Below, piece after piece: positions 43,662-52,385 of a DNA stretch of 64,000 bases (its first letter is position 1; every line of letters starts with the position of its first letter). The DNA is from Symsagittifera roscoffensis (lineage: Eukaryota > Xenacoelomorpha > Acoela > Convolutidae): assembly GCF_963678635.1 (NCBI RefSeq), contig NC_087068.1:33549436-33613435 (forward strand), given 5' to 3'. Below the pieces are notes generated by a model that was not told the DNA's origin, ran no database searches, and saw only the letters and a program-made list of their open reading frames with translations. The position numbers and the translations under genes were made by a program.

Positions 43662-44071
43662 TGAGTTAGAACCGATGTGGTTAACTCATAGAGTAATTTC
43701 GGATAGGGTACACCGTCTGCTCGTCACGCTATCTTATTTTCGGCCGGATAGATTCGTGCAACTTCTTAGTCTAATACCGATCCTAATCTTACTCTTATAC
43801 TATCTAGTCTCAGGTTGTTTAACTAGTCTCTGCTAGGCTCAATAGATCTAGGGTATACTGGTTTATTGCGGCTGCTGAAGTGCTCGGGAGAGTCCAACTA
43901 ATTTCTAAGTTAAATTCAAATCTCTCTGGTGCTGAAATTACAAGTAACTTCAGCACTTACAAATAAGTGGGTTGTTAGTTAGATGGATCATGATTGGTTA
44001 ATACTAAATACTTTACATTGGTAAAATATCTAAATTATCCAATCATAAAATGTAGTTTAGATCAGGTTCCA
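43662..44071 (-). repeat. 3' LTR (410 bp)
   Basis: TG...CA ended (TGAGTTAGAACC ... CAGGTTCCA on the plus strand) and, by eye, identical to 62153-62562. On the minus strand an AATAAA (43862-43867) is a poly-A signal; GTGCTGAA/TTCAGCAC (near 43935-43962) can form a hairpin, and CCAATCA and CCAAT words near the U3 end may be promoter elements. No clear TATA box. Confidence 0.95.
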
Positions 44072-44081
44072 CCCATCCGGG
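44072..44081 (-). other. Polypurine-tract candidate
   Basis: On the minus strand CCCGGATGGG directly precedes the 3' LTR; the purine run GGATGGG is only seven long, short for a polypurine tract. Plus-strand DNA synthesis would be primed here. Confidence 0.5.
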
Positions 44082-45596
44082 TTTTACAGAGTTTTTTAGA
44101 ATAGTTCTTCTGCAATTCGAAGGATGGATGGTGGACGTTGGTGTTTGGCGAACATCATATTTCTTCTGTTTCCTTTTTGTTAAAGGAGTTCCAGGAAGCT
44201 GGAGTTAGAGACATAAGACGTTGTGTCTTCTAGTGACAACGACTAAGTCTTTGCAACAAACTCAAATCTGATTTCAGAATGGTTTGCTATGTCAGGTTTT
44301 TGTTCTGCGTGGAGAACTTCTTTTGTGTCTGATCTAGTTTGGGAATGGCGTGGAGATTGTGCGTGGAGGGGATGCCTGGTTACTCGGATCTGTACGTATA
44401 CTTGAACATCGAGGTGGTCATTGGTCTAGTTCAATGAAGTCCTTTTCTGCGAAGTCAAGTCGTACTCTAAATCCTTTGAGTTGTGATTGTGAGTGGCATA
44501 TCGATTGTGGTTGGTCATTCTCTCTCGAGCGTAGTGGGGTCGTTTTGTCTTTAGATGTTCGTCCTTGGTGTTGTATTCTGATCTATGTATTGCATAATGT
44601 AATTTACATTTTATAAAACATTTATTAGTTTAATATTTTTTAATTATGATTTTAGTTAGTTGTTTTCACAAAAGCTTTTTGTTTTAGTTCGGTTATTTTG
44701 AAGAGTTACTCACACTTGAGTAGCTCTTATTAAAAATAGAGGTGTGGTCACAAAGCGTGGATGTAGCACGGTGGGTTAGGCCGGCTATAGAGCATGCTCA
44801 GGACGTCCTTCCTGGTGGGTTAGGCCAGGAGTATGATTTCATGCGGTTTTTGTGAGGGGTCCTGTTATGTGACAACGTTTTATGTTGGGTTTGTTGTGGT
44901 TTTTCTTATGTCTTGTTGGTTATGTCCTTTTTCCAAAAATCAAATTGTTTGTGGTATGGGTTTGTCTTTCGACTTTTTTGTGTTTTATTATTTCTTTCTT
45001 AGACTTTATAATAGTCTTCAAAAGAATAAATTATCCAGTTTTAAACTGGGTTAATCCGGTTTGGGTACCGTTGGTTTCCTTTTCTTAGTCATGCTGTTAT
45101 TCTATGATTTGTGGTATTTAGTAAGCTGCGTTGGTTAGTTTTGTTTAGTATATGATTCCTTTCCAACCGGGTTAAAGGAAAGTTTGAAACATGTTATTAT
45201 ATGTTAGAGTTGTTGAGTGTGAAAACTTGAAACTGAAATTCATTATTTTAAACAATTCTTCGTGGGCGAGCTGTGCGAGTGTGGATAGAATTTCTGTGCG
45301 AATAAATGAGAATATCAAAAGGTTAGTACTGCATTTGCATTTTATTAATTTACTGCATAGAATTTGGAAATTTACTGCTAGTTATGGGGGAATTTTAAGT
45401 TACAAATTTTCATCATAATTAGATTTACTGCTTGTGGGGAAAATTTTTAGAAATGAATTTACTGCATTGGTATTAAATTTATAAATTTATAAGTGTAAGA
45501 GATTAATAGAATTTTTGAAATCTGTTTGATGAAATTTGCGATTTTTATTTGTCTTTTGTGGTTTTTGTAGGTGATTGTCGGATGAAGGCTAAAAAT
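44082..45596 (-). other. Long 3' non-coding region of the provirus
   Basis: 1.5 kb between the last ORF and the 3' LTR without a convincing frame on the minus strand. A direct repeat GGTGGGTTAGGCC occurs at 44770 and 44815, the second inside TCCTGGTGGGTTAGGCCAGGA, which can fold. Plus-strand open frames (for example 44350-44616) show no protein features. It may hold RNA signals for export or packaging. Confidence 0.5.
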
Positions 45597-45674
45597 CTAA
45601 AGAAAACATGGATAAAGAATGGTGAGTTTTTAATAATTTAATTAGTTAGTAATATTCATTTAATTCATACTTAC
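45597..45674 (-). other. Candidate 78-nt intron directly after the 601-aa ORF
   Basis: On the minus strand the ORF ends GAC GAC TAA, followed at once by CAG|GTAAGTATG, a near-perfect donor (45674), and TTTTCTTTAG| at 45597 is a fitting acceptor. It would be a 3' untranslated intron, or the donor may serve a different, longer splice. Confidence 0.45.
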
Positions 45675-45677
45675 CTG

Positions 45678-47483
45678 TTAGTCGTCGGGGAAAAAACCGT
45701 GGGGGAAGATGTCGTGGATGAGATCGGAAGTTGTTAGTAGTTTAGCTAAGATGCGGATGATATTTTTAGTCTGAAGCAGTGGCCAAAGCAATTGAAGTGC
45801 CTTTATAGTGGTTAGTTCTTCAGTGCCAACTGCAAACTCATAAGGTGTGTTTTGGATTAGATTATATAATTTGTGATTGAATTTAGTGTTGTGGATGAAT
45901 TCTAAAATTGGGATTTCTATAGGTTGTACAAACTCGTGCGGGATAAGGAAGGGTCGGGATTCTTCGGCGTTGAAGGTCTTGGTGATGGGACAGAAGATGT
46001 ACATTTGGGTTATGGGGTCATAATTACGAAGAATACCATGAAGGTTAGTGTCTTTAATAGAATATGTGAAATTTAGGAAAAATGGTGAAGTGTATTTGGA
46101 ATTAATGAATTGAAAGCGATGGTGTGGTTGTCTAGAGGGTGTGTGTAGGTCAAAGTGATTTTGGATGAAGCGATAATAACTATATGTGTGGGTTTGTTTA
46201 GTGCGCAACATAATATCGTGTGAGCAGTGTAAATCTCTTTCGTGTGGTGCAAGGAAATGAAAGGTTAGTGAAAATATTTGGAAGCGTTCTTTAAAACTTT
46301 CGTATGCTTGTGTGTCTGTTAGTGCTTCTGAAATAATGTGATCAAACTTTCGGTCGAAGATGTTTAGTGTAAATATATATGGTGTCTTGATGAAAAATTT
46401 CTCGGTAATTTGTGGATTAGCGAAGCGATCGTCGTCTAAGAATTGATCTTGGTTAGCTCTGATGATGTTGTGATCATAGTATTCGAGTGTATATTCGTTA
46501 GCTCTAGGTGCAGTGTGTGTTTTTAGTGATTTTTTATATCCAACGTAAGTAAATTGTCTAGCGGTTAGTGGTGTAGTGAGTCGATATAGCATGTCCGTAT
46601 TTCGCTCTATATCGATGTGAGTGTTAGATAAAGGTAAGCAAAGAGGGTTAGTAAACTGATAATATGAGGTCCAAGAGAGAGTGGGCATTAAAACGTATTC
46701 ATCTACAAAGTTGCGTGTTTCGTTAGTGTCGTGTGGGGTGTTTAAGGTGTATTGTGGGAATGAGGGTAAGGTGATGGCTAAAAATTCTTTTGTGTTAGTA
46801 TGCTTGGGGTGGTTGATGTATTCACGGGCTGTTCCTGGTTTTGCTGGGAAAGGATGGTTGGGGAACTTTCTTTTAAAAGTGCGGTAAGCTCTATTAGTGT
46901 TGAGTGAAGATTCAGTTGATGTGGATGATGGTGCTAATGAATCTGTATAATTTGAAGAGGGTGTAGGGGTAGGGGGGTTGGATGAATTTATAGTGGAGGA
47001 TATTTGGTTTATGGTTGGGGTATTAAGGTGGTAGGGTTGTTGTTGAAGGGTAATAAAATTTTCTAGCTCTGGGGAGATTCGGGGGGTGTCTGGAGAATGA
47101 GATGATTGGTCAGAATGGTATGAGGAGTAGGTTGGGGTAACTTGGGAAGCATAAGAGGGTGTGGGGGTGATTTGGTCAGGGTTATTGGATAATATGGGTT
47201 GAAAAGGGGGTTGAGAAAAATTAGAAGAGTTATGAAAATTATTGGATGGGGATGGTTCTGAGTCGGCAAATTCATCGGGGGTTTCAATATTCGGGTTATT
47301 TAGTTGTGAGATGGAATATAAAACTGAGATGTGTGAATTAGTGTCGGAATTCATGCCTGATGTTACATTACTAGATGGAAAATCGGGTGGCGGAAAAGCA
47401 AAAAGTGGTATTATTGGGATTGGAGAGGTAAGATTGGTTGGGTGGGAATGTGATCGGTGTAGTGATCCAAGTTGGCGGCTCAT
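45678..47483 (-). CDS. 601-aa ORF of unknown function, last ORF of the provirus
   Basis: Its ATG (47483-47481) overlaps the TGA of the envelope ORF as ATGA, so it is probably translated by reinitiation or from a spliced RNA. Residues 1-210 are rich in Ser, Pro, Thr and Asn and likely disordered; residues 210-601 look globular, with aromatic-rich stretches (FVDEYVLMPTLSWTSYYQF, FKERFQIFSLTFHFL) and no signal peptide or membrane span. No known family comes to mind; it is not a second envelope and not a dUTPase or integrase. Its intactness over 1.8 kb argues that it is needed. An accessory protein or a captured host gene are possible. Confidence 0.85.
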   Translation of the reverse strand: MSRQLGSLHRSHSHPTNLTSPIPIIPLFAFPPPDFPSSNVTSGMNSDTNSHISVLYSISQLNNPNIETPDEFADSEPSPSNNFHNSSNFSQPPFQPILSNNPDQITPTPSYASQVTPTYSSYHSDQSSHSPDTPRISPELENFITLQQQPYHLNTPTINQISSTINSSNPPTPTPSSNYTDSLAPSSTSTESSLNTNRAYRTFKRKFPNHPFPAKPGTAREYINHPKHTNTKEFLAITLPSFPQYTLNTPHDTNETRNFVDEYVLMPTLSWTSYYQFTNPLCLPLSNTHIDIERNTDMLYRLTTPLTARQFTYVGYKKSLKTHTAPRANEYTLEYYDHNIIRANQDQFLDDDRFANPQITEKFFIKTPYIFTLNIFDRKFDHIISEALTDTQAYESFKERFQIFSLTFHFLAPHERDLHCSHDIMLRTKQTHTYSYYRFIQNHFDLHTPSRQPHHRFQFINSKYTSPFFLNFTYSIKDTNLHGILRNYDPITQMYIFCPITKTFNAEESRPFLIPHEFVQPIEIPILEFIHNTKFNHKLYNLIQNTPYEFAVGTEELTTIKALQLLWPLLQTKNIIRILAKLLTTSDLIHDIFPHGFFPDD

Positions 47484-50098
47484 CGTGGGCTAAAAAAATG
47501 ATTATTTTGAGACTGAAAAGCGGTGGTATGGGGTTGTTCAATAATTTGTTCATAAGTATTATCATCTTGTGACTGGTGTGTCATTATATGTTGAATGGGA
47601 CTTTGTGATGTGGTAAGTCGAAAATTTGGATTATGTGTGATGGCTAAATTTCGAAAATTTCGTGGGACTAGGGATAGTGGATGATTATTTGGTAGGGGTG
47701 GTAATTGTGGTGCCGTTGGCGTTATGTCTACATTGTTATGTTCTTCATCGTATGTATTTTGTCGTGTTGTTATTTTTGTGTTATATTCTTTTATTTGTGC
47801 GTCTAAAAGAATTTTGTTTATAGATGTAGAAAAGATTCCAAAAAATCCTGCAAAGAGTATGCGTGCTACGCTTGCTTGTCTGTTTACTTGTGTGTGTATA
47901 GCACATGTGTTATAGATTCCTTTTAAAAGTGAGAAAAGAAATCCAATAAAGTTAAACATTGCGTATAAAATAGTCAATTTTTCTAAGATGTAGTAGGGCC
48001 ATCCTAGAAAATCGAGGATCTCATTTTTGAGTGTAACAAAGCTAAAAATGTTAATTGGTGATATATCTTGGGGACGGTATTTTTCACCGTTTAGATATAT
48101 ATAATCTTTAATGTCTTTAAAATATCCGCTATAGTCTTGCGTGTAGATATCGGCAAATCCTGCGGTTTCTGCAAGTTTGCGTAAATTTTGGTCTATTGAT
48201 TGTCTTTGTATAGTGTCCATTTGTGTTAATAATTCTTGGAATTGTTGTATTCTAATGTGATGTTGAATATCTGATTTGGAATAGATTCCTATTGATTGTA
48301 AGTCTATATTTGGGTTTCGAGCAATAGCGCGAATGCTTTCTGGTGAAAATTTTTTGAGTGATTGCATTAATGTGGGGTATGGAGTGAGAAGATAATATTT
48401 ATTTTCATCAGGGTTTAGTTGTACTACATTGTGGCTGTTTTCTGATCCACATGGGACTGCGGTATCCCAGAAATAGGTTCTTCGTGAAAGTGTATCCACG
48501 AAATGTACTTTATTTTTATAAAAGATAGGGATTCTTTTATAACATCGTTTATCTTCAAAAACGTATAGTGGTGATACTTTTTTTGTACAAGTATAAAACC
48601 ATAAGATGTTTCCTTCATAGTCTAAAAAATTTGATCTATTTCCAGATAATAAGTATCCTGCATAGGGTATTTTTAATACTGCTAGTGCAAGTGATTGTAA
48701 TATTTGTGTTCGTTCTAATTCGCATAGTTGGTGTAGTGTTTCTAATTCGGAGAGTGACATTTCTTGAAAAATTTGGCTAATTGTATAATCTAGTTTCATA
48801 TCTAAATGAATATCATAGTGGATATTACCGAAATATGTAGTATTCATTAGTGATAATTCTTGTAAGCGTGTGCTTCTGGTGTCATGGGGTTTTAGATGTC
48901 CACCAGGTTGTCCGTTGCTTTTTTCAAAATTAACTGGTATATAGGATGTTCCTTCGTTTAGAGGATGACCTGTGGCATATGGGTCGATTTTTACTTTTCC
49001 AGTGGTCATGTCGAATCCTTTTTCGTATTCAACTAATATTTCAGAGTATTGTGTTCTGTGAAGTGGATTCCTGTATTTACATGCAAGTTCTGTTTCTTGA
49101 TATATTTGAAAACGTGTCAATTTATTTTCTATATTGTCTATGTTTCTAAAATCAGAACTTAGTTTTCGTGATGGATGGACTTGTTCATATGGAATTGATT
49201 GTATAAAATATTTTTCGTGAAATTTTATCATACGAGCGTGTATTTTTGCTACTTGAAATGTTGTACATGTATCTTCGGGGAACCAAACAATTGTTGCTTG
49301 TGTTCTCGTTGTAGGGTCGCAATAACCTTGATCATTTTTACAAGGTAATCGGATTCCTTGATAGATCATTGTATTGTCTGATAAATCTCGTGTTAGTTGT
49401 ATTTTTTCGAGTTGTATTTTCCAATCGAAAAACATTATTTCTTGGTATCCTTTATTTTTTGTGTCTGCTTTGCAGTTTGATGGGTCATTTATACCAATGT
49501 GTGGTATCCAATGTTTATCGTGTAGGTCATAGGTTAATCGTCCGTGTGCGCCGTTATACGGGTATTTTTCGTCTAGTTTTATATGTCCTTGGTGTCTTTC
49601 AAGTTGTGATTGATGTACAGAGTCTGAAAAAACTTGAAAGTTAACTAACTTTCTTTGGGAGTTTTTATTTTGTGTGATGTTTAGTCTAAGTAATTCATTT
49701 TTACAATCGTCGGGATTGAGATGTAAAAGACGTTCTATATTACTCTGATAGAATGATTCATGGTCAAGTCGGTTTTTGTTTCCGTTCGAGACTTGTGAAC
49801 AATGTACTTTCTTTTCGGAAAATGTTGCTGTGAATTTATAACCTGTAACTGTTGTTGCTCGGGCTTTTGAATAGAGTGTTGCTATTACATCTGTGGTTTC
49901 TATAGCTTGTGGTTCTGTTTCACATTGTGATACTTGATTTATTGCATATTTATGTAGTGTTTTTTGTTCATTTTCTTCACAATCGTAATGTGTTACTAAT
50001 AAATCTTGTGGTCCTGTACGAGGAGAAGGGTTTATGTTTTGGTTTGAGATTACTACAAAAAGGAGTTGGAGAAAAATTAATAATTTTAGAATATACAT
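47480..50098 (-). CDS. env: Envelope-like glycoprotein, 872 aa
   Basis: ATG at 50098, overlapping the end of the preceding ORF by 13 nt. Signal peptide at residues 1-18 (LKLLIFLQLLFVVIS), then a Cys-containing ectodomain with the THYDCEEN ... Y ... C start and later GYDIH/DY and CYKRIPIFYKNKVHFVDTLSR ... PCG features. From memory these recur in envelope proteins of invertebrate gypsy-like elements distantly related to chuvirus/class III-type glycoproteins rather than to the baculovirus F type; this is tentative. Hydrophobic segments at about 700-730 (LYAMFNFIGFLFSLLKG) and 742-765 (ILFAGFFGIFSTSINKILL) precede a ~110-residue tail. It would let the element leave the cell or enter germ cells. 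Confidence 0.8.
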   Translation of the reverse strand: MYILKLLIFLQLLFVVISNQNINPSPRTGPQDLLVTHYDCEENEQKTLHKYAINQVSQCETEPQAIETTDVIATLYSKARATTVTGYKFTATFSEKKVHCSQVSNGNKNRLDHESFYQSNIERLLHLNPDDCKNELLRLNITQNKNSQRKLVNFQVFSDSVHQSQLERHQGHIKLDEKYPYNGAHGRLTYDLHDKHWIPHIGINDPSNCKADTKNKGYQEIMFFDWKIQLEKIQLTRDLSDNTMIYQGIRLPCKNDQGYCDPTTRTQATIVWFPEDTCTTFQVAKIHARMIKFHEKYFIQSIPYEQVHPSRKLSSDFRNIDNIENKLTRFQIYQETELACKYRNPLHRTQYSEILVEYEKGFDMTTGKVKIDPYATGHPLNEGTSYIPVNFEKSNGQPGGHLKPHDTRSTRLQELSLMNTTYFGNIHYDIHLDMKLDYTISQIFQEMSLSELETLHQLCELERTQILQSLALAVLKIPYAGYLLSGNRSNFLDYEGNILWFYTCTKKVSPLYVFEDKRCYKRIPIFYKNKVHFVDTLSRRTYFWDTAVPCGSENSHNVVQLNPDENKYYLLTPYPTLMQSLKKFSPESIRAIARNPNIDLQSIGIYSKSDIQHHIRIQQFQELLTQMDTIQRQSIDQNLRKLAETAGFADIYTQDYSGYFKDIKDYIYLNGEKYRPQDISPINIFSFVTLKNEILDFLGWPYYILEKLTILYAMFNFIGFLFSLLKGIYNTCAIHTQVNRQASVARILFAGFFGIFSTSINKILLDAQIKEYNTKITTRQNTYDEEHNNVDITPTAPQLPPLPNNHPLSLVPRNFRNLAITHNPNFRLTTSQSPIQHIMTHQSQDDNTYEQIIEQPHTTAFQSQNNHFFSPR

Positions 50099-51225
50099 GT
50101 GTATGATAATCCTGAGTATGGATTATAAAATGTAATGTAGCCAATTGTGTTTTTGGTATATCTGTCGTATTTGTATATTACTTCAGTAGTTATAAACGGT
50201 GGTGGTAGTGATTGAGCTGTTATGTTAGGTGGATTTAATGGGTAGGGATGTTGGGTAATATTATTTAATTTAACTGTGATTTCAAACTTTAATTGTAAAC
50301 TGTTTTTTTTCTGGAGTATTTGAATATTGTGATCACGGATATCGTTGTGAATATCTTGGCGATATTGTAATCTATTAAGTGCCCAGTTATGAAGGCGGTT
50401 ACTTTCTTGATGTTGTCCAAATAATGGTGGAGGTGCTGTAAATGTATTCCAATCTAATCTTAAAGGAATATTTATTGATGATTGTTCTCGATATCTGGCG
50501 TCGAGATTATTTGGGAAATTTAAGTTAAAAGGTGGTGGTGAAATCTGGCTTATTGATGGTGTTGATGGTAGTGATAATGTTTCTGGTAGTGATGAGGATG
50601 TTGTTGTATCCGTAGAAATATCTATTGGGTCATTGACTAAATTTAATTCACCTTGTGTAAATGAATGTGTTGTCCAATATGGTAGTCGTGATGCTTGGTT
50701 TGGGGGATTAAAGGGATTTTCACGTATTTGTTCAGATGTTGGTGTTGAACCTAAGTAATCTGATGGTAGGCTTGAGGTGCTACGTTGTGAAAGAAGCGTA
50801 GGGGTTTCTGGTAATATACCAATGGGGTTTTCTGGAGTGGTTTGTGATGGGGATTGAGGTATATCAAAATGAACTCGGGGAGTTTGAGAATTTCTGTTTC
50901 GTCGAGGATGTATAATTTGTCTATTTATTTCGACTGTATTTTGGTTTTGACTAGGATTTCTTAATCTACTTAGTTCTTGTGGTAGTGTTGGGTATAGGTT
51001 ATATGTTGGTTCGCTTAAAGGTGCTTGTCGTTGAACTGGTTCTAGTGGTTCTGATAAACGAGTATGTCGTTCTTCAAAAGTGTATGGATTGTCTTGAAAA
51101 GAAATTCGTGTAGATGTTTGAAGATTTTGAGTAGTTGAAGGTGGTGTTGGGTTATCTTGGGATGATGTCGGTGAAGACTGATTCTGTGACTGTTGGGTAG
51201 CAATTTTTGATGGATTTTTGAATTG
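50086..51225 (-). CDS. 380-codon ORF with no NTG start codon
   Basis: The frame is open from 51225 (after TAA 51228-51226) to TAA 50088-50086 and contains no ATG, GTG, TTG or CTG codon. It is rich in Ser, Thr, Pro, Gln and Asn (PTPPSTTQNLQTSTRISF, PSQTTPENPIGILPETPT), with a more regular C-terminal third (LNRLQYRQDIHNDIRDHN). Codon and amino-acid use match the 601-aa ORF and Gag. It must be reached by splicing (candidate acceptor CTACCCAACAG|, exon from 51189) or by +1 frameshift from the small ORF at 51334-51152, which overlaps it by 74 nt. Function unknown. Confidence 0.7.
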   Translation of the reverse strand, partial: QFKNPSKIATQQSQNQSSPTSSQDNPTPPSTTQNLQTSTRISFQDNPYTFEERHTRLSEPLEPVQRQAPLSEPTYNLYPTLPQELSRLRNPSQNQNTVEINRQIIHPRRNRNSQTPRVHFDIPQSPSQTTPENPIGILPETPTLLSQRSTSSLPSDYLGSTPTSEQIRENPFNPPNQASRLPYWTTHSFTQGELNLVNDPIDISTDTTTSSSLPETLSLPSTPSISQISPPPFNLNFPNNLDARYREQSSINIPLRLDWNTFTAPPPLFGQHQESNRLHNWALNRLQYRQDIHNDIRDHNIQILQKKNSLQLKFEITVKLNNITQHPYPLNPPNITAQSLPPPFITTEVIYKYDRYTKNTIGYITFYNPYSGLSYTCIF

Positions 51226-51334
51226 TTACTTTAGTGGGAATTTTTGTGTTTATTATAATATTCTTCCAAAAAAAAGAATTAGAAGTATTGTTGCTAGGGC
51301 AAATGTGAGGATTGCTTTCTTTATACATTTGCAT
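51152..51334 (-). CDS. 60-codon ORF overlapping the start-less ORF
   Basis: ATG at 51334 lies inside the 55-aa ORF in another frame; it ends TAA 51154-51152. The polar, Asn/Ser/Lys/Thr-rich sequence shows no motif. Its only interest is that it is the one ATG-started frame running into the start-less ORF, so a +1 shift would join them. It may equally be a chance frame. Confidence 0.3.
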   Translation of the reverse strand: MQMYKESNPHICPSNNTSNSFFWKNIIINTKIPTKVTIQKSIKNCYPTVTESVFTDIIPR

Positions 51335-51420
51335 ATTGTCAAAATGAGGGATGATAAAAATGTTATGAAAATTACAAACAATAAAAAAATATCAGTTCTA
51401 CTGAAAATTGTTCGTATCAT
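51253..51420 (-). CDS. 55-aa hydrophobic ORF, two likely membrane spans
   Basis: ATG 51420-51418 overlaps the TGA of the previous ORF (ATGA). Residues 10-32 (DIFLLFVIFITFLSSLILT) and 40-53 (ILTFALATILLILFF) are hydrophobic, with CKCIKK between them, as in a small hairpin membrane protein. Ends TAA TAA. It is in the same frame as the start-less ORF, separated by three stops. Viroporin-like shape; no homology claimed. Confidence 0.5.
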   Translation of the reverse strand: MIRTIFSRTDIFLLFVIFITFLSSLILTICKCIKKAILTFALATILLILFFGRIL

Positions 51421-51647
51421 TTAGACAAGTTGTATAAATCGTACCTGTGGATATAATCAAGGGTTTTGGAAAGTTGGAGGAATAGTTCGAGTAGAGTATA
51501 GAAAATTAAAAAAATGTTACAAAAAATGATTAGGATTATTAGAAAAGATTCAAGTATATCAAAAAGAAATATTATAAAGGTTTCAAATATTGTAAAAAAA
51601 TGTTTAAGATTTATGAGTATTTGAGTAACTGATTGAGAGAAGAGCAT
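51417..51647 (-). CDS. 76-aa hydrophobic ORF
   Basis: ATG at 51647 in a good context (TTTCTTAA before it). Residues 10-60 are strongly hydrophobic and Phe/Ile/Leu-rich (FETFIIFLFDILESFLIILI, IFLIFYTLLELFL), then a polar tail. It ends in ATGA with the next ORF. AT-rich DNA easily gives such composition, but two successive coupled small membrane-like ORFs argue for real genes. Confidence 0.45.
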   Translation of the reverse strand: MLFSQSVTQILINLKHFFTIFETFIIFLFDILESFLIILIIFCNIFLIFYTLLELFLQLSKTLDYIHRYDLYNLSK

Positions 51648-52385
51648 TTAAGAAATGATCTCTTGGTCGAATATTTTTTGCTGTTTGAGGCGATTTTCAA
51701 GTGTGGTCGGATTATTTATTAGTTTTTTGACAAGTGGGTTGAGTTTTGTAAAAATTTGTTGGGGGCAATTTTCATGGTGACTGGGAGGTCGTCTTTTTCT
51801 TTATTTTTGCTTGTCAAATGATCCGGGGTATGGTGAGATTTTTATACTTTAGGCTAATTAAAATGTTCGTTTTGTTACTTTAGGCTAAGTTAACAAATTT
51901 GTTTTGGGGGTATTCGTGGTCTGAGTTGGGGAAATATTGTTGATCTTTGGGTTATTAGATAAGGGAGGGGTACGGTATTATGGTGATATTTATTTTAGTT
52001 GTCAAGTTGGAGTGGTTTGCTTATTTTTGACCTGGAGGTCGTAAAGTTATAGTTATAGATGTGCCTGGAGTTCTACATGATTCGTCTAATTGGTCTTAGT
52101 TTGAGTTAGAGAAAGTGACGGATTGGATGAATTCTATTGGTCTATTTTGAACTAGAATTATTGCGTACTTGTCAGCATGTTATTTTGAAAAATGTAAATG
52201 AAAAATGTTTCAAAGGTTTCAAGATAGTGAAGTATAATGTTAAAATTACTTTTGAAATTCCACTTTCTTTAAAATTTTAGATTGGGGGATGAATATTTTA
52301 TAGTTTTTACGTGGTTGATTTCGGAGTCTTGTTGTTTTTCTATTTTCTGATTTGTCAATTTGTTCTTGGGGTATTATTTGTTCGA
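51648..52385 (-). other. Gap between pol and the small ORFs
   Basis: 738 bp without a convincing frame on the coding strand. It is a natural place for splice acceptors of subgenomic RNAs, but I cannot single one out. Plus-strand frames here are low-complexity Phe/Val-rich and look like chance. Confidence 0.5.

Noticed and set aside
44350-44616. 88-codon plus-strand frame in the provirus 3' region
   Set aside because: Antisense to the element, no motif, low-complexity ends; nothing supports expression.
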